DNA of 24,558 nt from Pelargonium cotyledonis (lineage: Eukaryota; Streptophyta; Magnoliopsida; Geraniales; Geraniaceae), in NCBI GenBank assembly GCA_036897625.1, contig JAYMTA010000755.1, positions 1 to 24,558 on the forward strand. The letters are read 5' to 3'. The translations under genes and the position numbers were made by a program. The notes beneath the pieces are model-generated. The model was not told the DNA's origin. It ran no database searches and worked only from the letters and a program-made list of their open reading frames with translations. This document shows, one piece after another, positions 19,102-24,558 of this stretch (the stretch's first letter is position 1; each line of letters starts with the position of its first letter).

Positions 19102-20849
19102 GAAGTTGATTTATATCTCTTATATAAATCTACCAAATAATGCTTTCAACTTCACTAGCACAATATGTGTCTTGTGTTTATGTTTATATATATGTATCAA
19201 TGCATATGTATTATAGTAGTAATAGCAGCTTGGAGGCAACCTTTTTAAGGTGTTGCTTTAAGTTAGTTGCTGATTTGATGCATGATTGGAGGCAAAACAT
19301 TGGGAAATTGTGCAAAAAGAAAAGGAAAAGCTATATAGACACCATTTCATGATGGCATCAAAGCAAAAGCTTTGACTGATCTTTAGGGCTTACAGATACA
19401 TATACATATGTGTTAATATATATGTACACATATGTGTTGGATGGAAGCTCCTTTTTTGTGTTGAAGAAGATCAGATTTTTTTTCAGTAAGAGAAGAGAAG
19501 CAGACAGAAAGAATCTATCTTCCTCATCTTTTCTTTTCTTTTTTCTTTTCTTTATATATTATTCCATATTCTTTGGGTTGCCAAGGAAGAAGACAACTAT
19601 GCTCATCATCATCATCATTTTCAATTAAAGATTGAGTCGCTTCAAAATTTCAGCTCTTTTCATGGTCATGATGATTCTTGAATATTATTAAACTGCAAAA
19701 TTCAAAATAACAGAAATGTGGGGTATTTTTTTAATATTATTAGTCATGCATTTTCATATCATAGATGTGAAAATTCAAATGAATGGATTCTAGTACTTGT
19801 TGATGTAGAGCATAAAATATGCGCAAGAGTTAAAGAAAAGGTATGATAATGTGGGAAAAAACTTTATTAGATGATGATTACAAAGGATCTATTTAGATAA
19901 ACACTAACTAAATTTTATGTACATAATAAGTTTATATTTCTAAATGAGTTTAAAGTAGATTATTCACATATGAATTAAGAAATAGCATGGGTTAGACCTC
20001 TGTGATTACGGGAGGAACCAACTTATGATACTTCACTTATGTCCTTTGAGCCAAGCGGTTTTAGCGTCCCACTCGAGATTGGCTATATTTTATATATTCT
20101 CTTATATATATAATGTATGTTGTTCTAGTGTTTTACCAATAAAAAAACATATATAAATGATAAAGTCTAAGTACACAAATAATTCCACAAGAATAGCGAG
20201 TTTTGAACTCCTAGCACAAAATATATATGCATTTTTGTCCGACACAAATTGATAAGGGCCTATTTTGTGCGGCTCAAATCCAAAAAATGTGGTCGAGTTT
20301 CGGATTTCCGTAAGTTAAAGTCGAGTTATCGATGGTAGCAAATTAATGTATTTTCTTCTGCTAATGTGGTTATAAATTGTGGGACAAATGTGCTTTGCTT
20401 GGAGACCCATCAAAGTGCATTAGCTCACAACATGAAGTGTATATGTATAGAGAGCTCAAGTTTCTTTAAAGAAAGAGAAGTGTCTTTCTTTCTAGATTGG
20501 TCATAGAAAATGAGATCCATGCAGTGCATATATTGGCATATCTTTAGTTACTTTGAAAAGAAAAAAAGATAGCTAGGTGCATATGCATATGCATGGTGAT
20601 GATGACTGTGGTGCCATTTACCTTTATTGGTTGCACATAATATTTTTGGAGGCACACTACAATTTGTCAACAAAGCTTCTTCTCTCAACACTATCTATAA
20701 ACTTACATAGAGAGAGTGTGTTAAAGTGGATAAAGGAGTACTTGTAAACTAAAAGAAGAGAACAAATATCAAGGAAGCTTCTTTTTGTTGATCCCTTTTG
20801 ATCTTTTTATATCCATCTATGTTATTGTGCACTAGTCTTCAAGAGTCTT
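18778..20849 (+). other. APL 3' UTR and downstream intergenic region
   Basis: Just after the stop lies a (GAT)n tract at ~18819-18840. A small hairpin with a perfect 8-bp stem (TTAAGCTA at 19001-19008, TAGCTTAA at 19021-19028, 12-nt loop) lies in the probable 3' flank. A (CT)n-(TA)n microsatellite occupies ~19062-19101; open frames on both strands there are repeat artefacts. The polyadenylation site cannot be placed. No gene is recognisable to 20849. Confidence 0.5.
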
Positions 20850-21275
20850 GTGTTTAAAGCTCATAATGGTTTGAGTTTTTGAACTTCATCATTTTTTTCT
20901 TAATAACTCACGCTACTGGTTATATTAAGTTTTGATGTATCATGTCGGTTTAGAATGACAAGTACTCATTATCATGTCACCCATTTATGTCAGTTTCCAA
21001 TTATAATTAATGGAACAATAGCGTTTCATTTTTTGAGGCAACCACGACCAAAGCGTCCTGTTTGGCATTTTGGCCGAAACAAAAAATGAAACATTGTCGT
21101 TTCATCTATCACAGTTGGAGTCTGATGTGTATTATTGACGTGGTTTAAAACCTTAGGTGACATGATGATGTGTTCAATCATAATTGGCTACAACCAGCAA
21201 CGTGAGTATAATTAAAAAAAAAAAAGTGAAGTACAAGGATCAAAACAGCTTGAACCATAATTAAAGGCTAAACTT
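20850..21275. mobile_element. Third foldback MITE, ~425 bp
   Basis: The left arm from ~20853 (TTTAAAGCTCATAATGGTTT, then ACTCACGCTACTGGTTAT, TCATGTCACC and GTTTCATTTTTTG) pairs in order with the inverse of the right arm ending at ~21273 (TTTAGCCTTTAATTATGGTT, ACTCACGTTGCTGGTTGT, TCATGTCACC, GTTTCATTTTTTG). The centre near 21040-21080 is GC-richer. Arms are diverged with indels, so the insertion is not recent. No open frame is present. The superfamily is uncertain; a Mutator-like non-autonomous element is possible. Confidence 0.7.
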
Positions 21276-23258
21276 AAAAATATGTCGGTTCAGAAAAGAC
21301 AAAACCATATCATCCATATTAATACGAGAAATATTTCATTTGTTATTTATCAATATCTTTTTCCAATAAACATTAATTTCACATTGTGCATGTTATTTGA
21401 TTATTTTGATGTGATGAATCAAATATTTCATTTATTTATCAGTATCTTTTCATCAATTTATAACAAGATTTATTATAATTGATACAATATTTTATATACT
21501 TTATAAGATGATGACATTAATTTCAAAATTTGTTCAAACTTGCATATATAATGGTGGCATCATCAAGTAACAACACATGTAGAATTATTATGTCATGATT
21601 ACATCATATGAGAAAACAAAAATAGGATTCAATTTCGAGACACCATTCCCCAATGTCATGTAGGGTAAGATCCTTTCTTTTGCACCTCAATTCAAAGCAC
21701 TTTCGATCTTTCAACCCACAACTTTTATTTTTACTTAAACACGCATGTGTTCTTTTTTTTCTTTTTTCTTTTTCTCTCTAAGCTAATTTCATGTACACCC
21801 TGTAAACTTGTGTACTTAATATAAGTGACTCCCGTCTCAACACGTTATACGACTTAAAATAATTAAAAGTATTCGAACCCACTAATTAGTAACAATTATT
21901 AATATTTATCTCGTATTTGCATCGCATTTAAAAAAACTTGCACACACGAAAAAAATATTCATATTAATTTATATACCGCATGGTCAACCCTTCACACGTA
22001 AATATTGTTAGTTACATATTAACTATCTTATCACTTAAGTATGCGTTCCCATTATTGAAGAAAATGATATATACATTCATTTAAATTATAATTTTGGAAG
22101 GGAATTAAATGATATTAGATGGACCAATTATGTATGGTTATTAAGATGAAATGAATCAACATCGATCTATTGAGGCAAACGGTCTAAAACGCTTGATCTC
22201 ATTGTCAAATTTTCCTTCAGGTGTTTATGGTATTGTCAATGACAAAAATTAAGATGAAATGAATGACCTTTTAATTAAGTTAATGGACTGTGAAAGATAG
22301 GGTTTGGCTTGATCATCAAGTTCAAATAAAAAGGTGCATGAAACAATGTTGGCAAGGGCATAAATAAATAAATAAAGCTCAATTAAAGAGACATCACCTC
22401 ATTTCTATTTTCTTCTTTCATTTTTATTAATCAAAATAAGGAAACATAGTAATGCTTGATAATTTTAGTCATAGAATAAAGAAATTGGGCCAAGACCTTT
22501 ATTTCCTCTTAGACGGACCTAGCATGAAGGTGGTTGCTTTTTTCGTGATAGTCTTCGTTCAAATATTGAGACCGACATTTAGTAAACCTCGATGGCACCC
22601 GGAACTCAATCTACAAATTTGTGATTTTAAGTCAAGGTCGGGTTGGGTGCTTCTTAAAATACTAGGGACAAAGAAAATTCTTACATAATCACATTTTCTG
22701 TATGTAAAATCCGATTCATCCCTCCCCAAAACCTACAAGAAACTCAATCGAACCCAGACCACATAAAACTCGTGTTCGTATTATGTCTTTTCAACACAAA
22801 ATTAAAAAATTTGACTCGAAATTTGAGTTGTTACATCTATGTTGAACCAGCGTACGTGAGAATAGATGATCTTATAATAGAGATCATCGTAAGAAAATAT
22901 TCGCAAACTAATAAACTTAATTTGGGCTTGAGTGTGGGCTTTGGTCCATGTATGGGGCATGTGCAAACAAATTGCAAAATTCAAATTGATTACTATCAAA
23001 TCAAATTGTGTGAAATCACCTAAAAGAAATAATAATATTTTTGAACTAGATTCATTTTATTAAGTAAAATATAAAATGAAATATGTTCATTTGTTAATGT
23101 TAGGTAATATATTAAATGATAGATGCATGTTTTCCAATTACAATTGTTTATCAATGATCTAAATTGGACAAGTATGCATGTTTATGAGTTGTTTTGAATT
23201 GTCTTTGTTGATAGAATATGTGTGTGTGTGTGTGTTACAAGTTGAAGAATGTGATAAG
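21276..23258. other. Intergenic, no gene recognised
   Basis: Open frames of up to ~80 codons (21282-21482, 22452-22688, 22772-23023) have AT-rich composition and no recognisable motif. A (TG)n run lies at ~23218-23235. Nothing else was seen. Confidence 0.5.
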
Positions 23259-23441
23259 ATCAAATTAAGATATCACATCACATGAGCTACCTTTGAATGA
23301 TATGTTGGACTTAACCCTATAATTTCATTTTGCTGCACACACACACACACACGTATATATATATCAAATTAAGATATCACATCACATGATCCACCTTTGA
23401 ATGATATGTTGGACTTAACCCTATAATGTCATTTTGCTGCA
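23259..23441. repeat. 79-bp direct duplication separated by (CA)n/(TA)n
   Basis: Copies at 23259-23337 and 23363-23441 both begin ATCAAATTAAGATATCACAT and end TCATTTTGCTGCA. I count three differences in 79 positions (~96% identity), so the duplication is fairly recent. A 25-bp CA/TA microsatellite separates them; each copy is followed by a dinucleotide run, (CA)n after the first and (AT)n at 23441-23466 after the second. This suggests replication slippage or unequal exchange at the microsatellites. Confidence 0.9.
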
Positions 23442-24525
23442 TATATATATATATATATATATATATAGTCCAAACTAATTTACAGCCCAAAAATAAATAT
23501 ATTAAATTATTATTAGAAGTCGGGTTGGTGTATGTGAGAGTGCATGTGCTTTTAGAATTACCTGATGCGACATTTGATTTTATTTCCGAGTATACTCAAA
23601 TCTTTCTGTTAGCAAGATGTCATTTTTATAATATCCTGTTTCCGTCTCATCTTTTAACTTAATGGATAATCAAGAGGCTTCACATGAGAAAAAATAATAT
23701 GTCTACTACTTTACAAGAGAAAATCATTGTTCTTCTTATTATTATTGTTATTAGTAGTAGGTGATTAAGACTTGTTGGGTCAAGTGGTTAAATTTCTTTA
23801 GATTTTTTCTGAGATTTTGAGATCGAGCCTTCTTGTCGACAATATATGGTGAGATGTGTGGGGTGAGATTTAGAGTGGCACTAGTAGTAGGGGTTTAATT
23901 GTTACACATGTAGATGCATACATGTAACAATCATATGTACATCAAACTTCTCTAATTAATTGGTGGTGCACATGCAGCCTTTTTGCTTATACGAGGAAAT
24001 ACATGCACGCATAAAAATGTTGTTATGCAAGTCATTAATTTGATGCAATATTAATATTACACATTAAGCATGAATTAATTAAGAATATTACACATGTGTG
24101 TGTGTATATATATGTAGAGAAAACCTAATGCTAAAACCATTTTTGTTCCAGTGTGCACTTGTATACCACCATATATATTTTGTTCTTATAATATTATAGA
24201 CACATTTATGTGTATATATACACACACAGCCAATTATTATATGGATGGGTACAAATAAATGAATGGATCCTTTTGTACCATTTGTTGTGATATTTACTTT
24301 TAAATAATATTTTGTTGTTGAGATTCATTTGTTTGTTTTTTAGTGACAAATTGTAGGCAACCAAGCTCACAATTCAGTGGTCTAGCTGTGAATATTCTTA
24401 ATTGGATATATATATATATTATCAAGTGGTAAGGTTATGATCAGTACTGGACTGGTGAAGATCATGTGTACATATAAATTATAATATACTCAGCATGTCA
24501 TTATATCAGTACCTCATTTAAAATC
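23442..24525. other. Intergenic, AT-rich, no gene recognised
   Basis: Apart from the SINE-like head at 23775-23890 and several short (TA)n, (TG)n and (CA)n runs, no feature was recognised. Confidence 0.4.
23775..23890 (+). mobile_element. Possible tRNA-derived SINE head
   Basis: GGGTCAAGTGGTTAAATTTC at ~23779-23798 resembles a tRNA box A region, and GATCGAGCC at 23821-23829 fits the box B consensus GWTCRANNC at every position. The spacing of ~40 nt is normal for an internal Pol III promoter. The sequence does not fold into a proper tRNA, so a SINE fragment is more likely than a tRNA gene. The 3' end is not defined. Confidence 0.4.
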
Positions 24526-24558
24526 ATGGATCCGGACGGGTCGCTCTGCTCCCACAAA
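24526..24558 (+). other. Possible start of a further gene at the window edge
   Basis: An ATG at 24526 opens 11 codons (Met-Asp-Pro-Asp-Gly-Ser-Leu-Cys-Ser-His-Lys) running off the window. The base composition jumps from very AT-rich to GC-rich at this point, as at coding starts in this region. Eleven codons are too few to identify anything; the minus strand is also open here. Confidence 0.2.

Noticed and set aside
18915-19216. Open frames on both strands across the (CT)n(TA)n repeat
   Set aside because: Low-complexity translations (Tyr-Ile and Arg-Glu runs) produced by the microsatellite.
20200-20208. Isolated box-B-like GTTCAAAAC on the minus strand
   Set aside because: No box A at a suitable distance, so no support for a tRNA or SINE.
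22452-22688. 78-codon open frame downstream of APL
   Set aside because: No recognisable motif, no splice partner; it probably occurs by chance or is a decayed sequence that I cannot identify.
1-24558. Search for tRNA, rRNA, conserved miRNA mature sequences and CRISPR-like arrays
   Set aside because: None recognised by eye; the only regular spaced repeats are the intron 1 tandem array and the 79-bp duplication.

Overview
This is a plant nuclear window, almost certainly from a eudicot. It has AT-rich introns and intergenic DNA, GT-AG spliced genes, Stowaway- and Tourist-like MITEs, (GA)n and (TA)n microsatellites, and two plant genes that can be reconstructed exon by exon. The species cannot be named from the sequence alone.

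Layout, left to right. (1) 1-569 is the upstream region and 5' UTR of the first gene. It has a cluster of four site II (TGGGCC/T) elements, a CCAAT box and a (GA)n tract just before the start codon. (2) 570-9314 (+) is a complete 20-exon gene for mitochondrial NAD-dependent succinic semialdehyde dehydrogenase (SSADH, ALDH5F1), 523 aa, the last enzyme of the GABA shunt. Its first intron appears to use a GC-AG splice pair and is filled by about four degenerate ~350-bp tandem repeats. Later introns carry small transposon relics. (3) 9315-16072 is a ~6.7-kb intergenic stretch with no gene that I can support. It holds several MITE or foldback elements and the promoter side of the next gene. (4) 16073-18777 (+) is a complete six-exon MYB-CC (GARP-type) transcription factor, the orthologue of Arabidopsis APL (ALTERED PHLOEM DEVELOPMENT), 368 aa, or 359 aa with a tandem in-frame alternative acceptor. 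(5) 18778-24558 is 3' flank with a third large foldback element, a 79-bp direct duplication, a SINE-like head and microsatellites. A few bases at the far right edge might begin another gene.

The two genes are not known to share a pathway. SSADH acts in the mitochondrial matrix on GABA-derived succinic semialdehyde; APL is a nuclear regulator of phloem identity. Their adjacency matches the neighbouring Arabidopsis loci At1g79440 (SSADH) and At1g79430 (APL) as I recall them, so the window looks like an ancient conserved gene pair with a transposon-expanded spacer.

I did not find a new multi-gene system. The most interesting signals concern RNA processing: a GC-AG first intron, an exon 2 that starts with a perfect 5' splice-site-like sequence (ratchet-type AG|GTAAG), the hairpin-bearing tandem repeat array in intron 1, and a 27-nt tandem acceptor in APL that switches between a longer form and the form found in Arabidopsis. 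All exon calls are from reading frame, splice consensus and remembered family sequences; no alignment was run.
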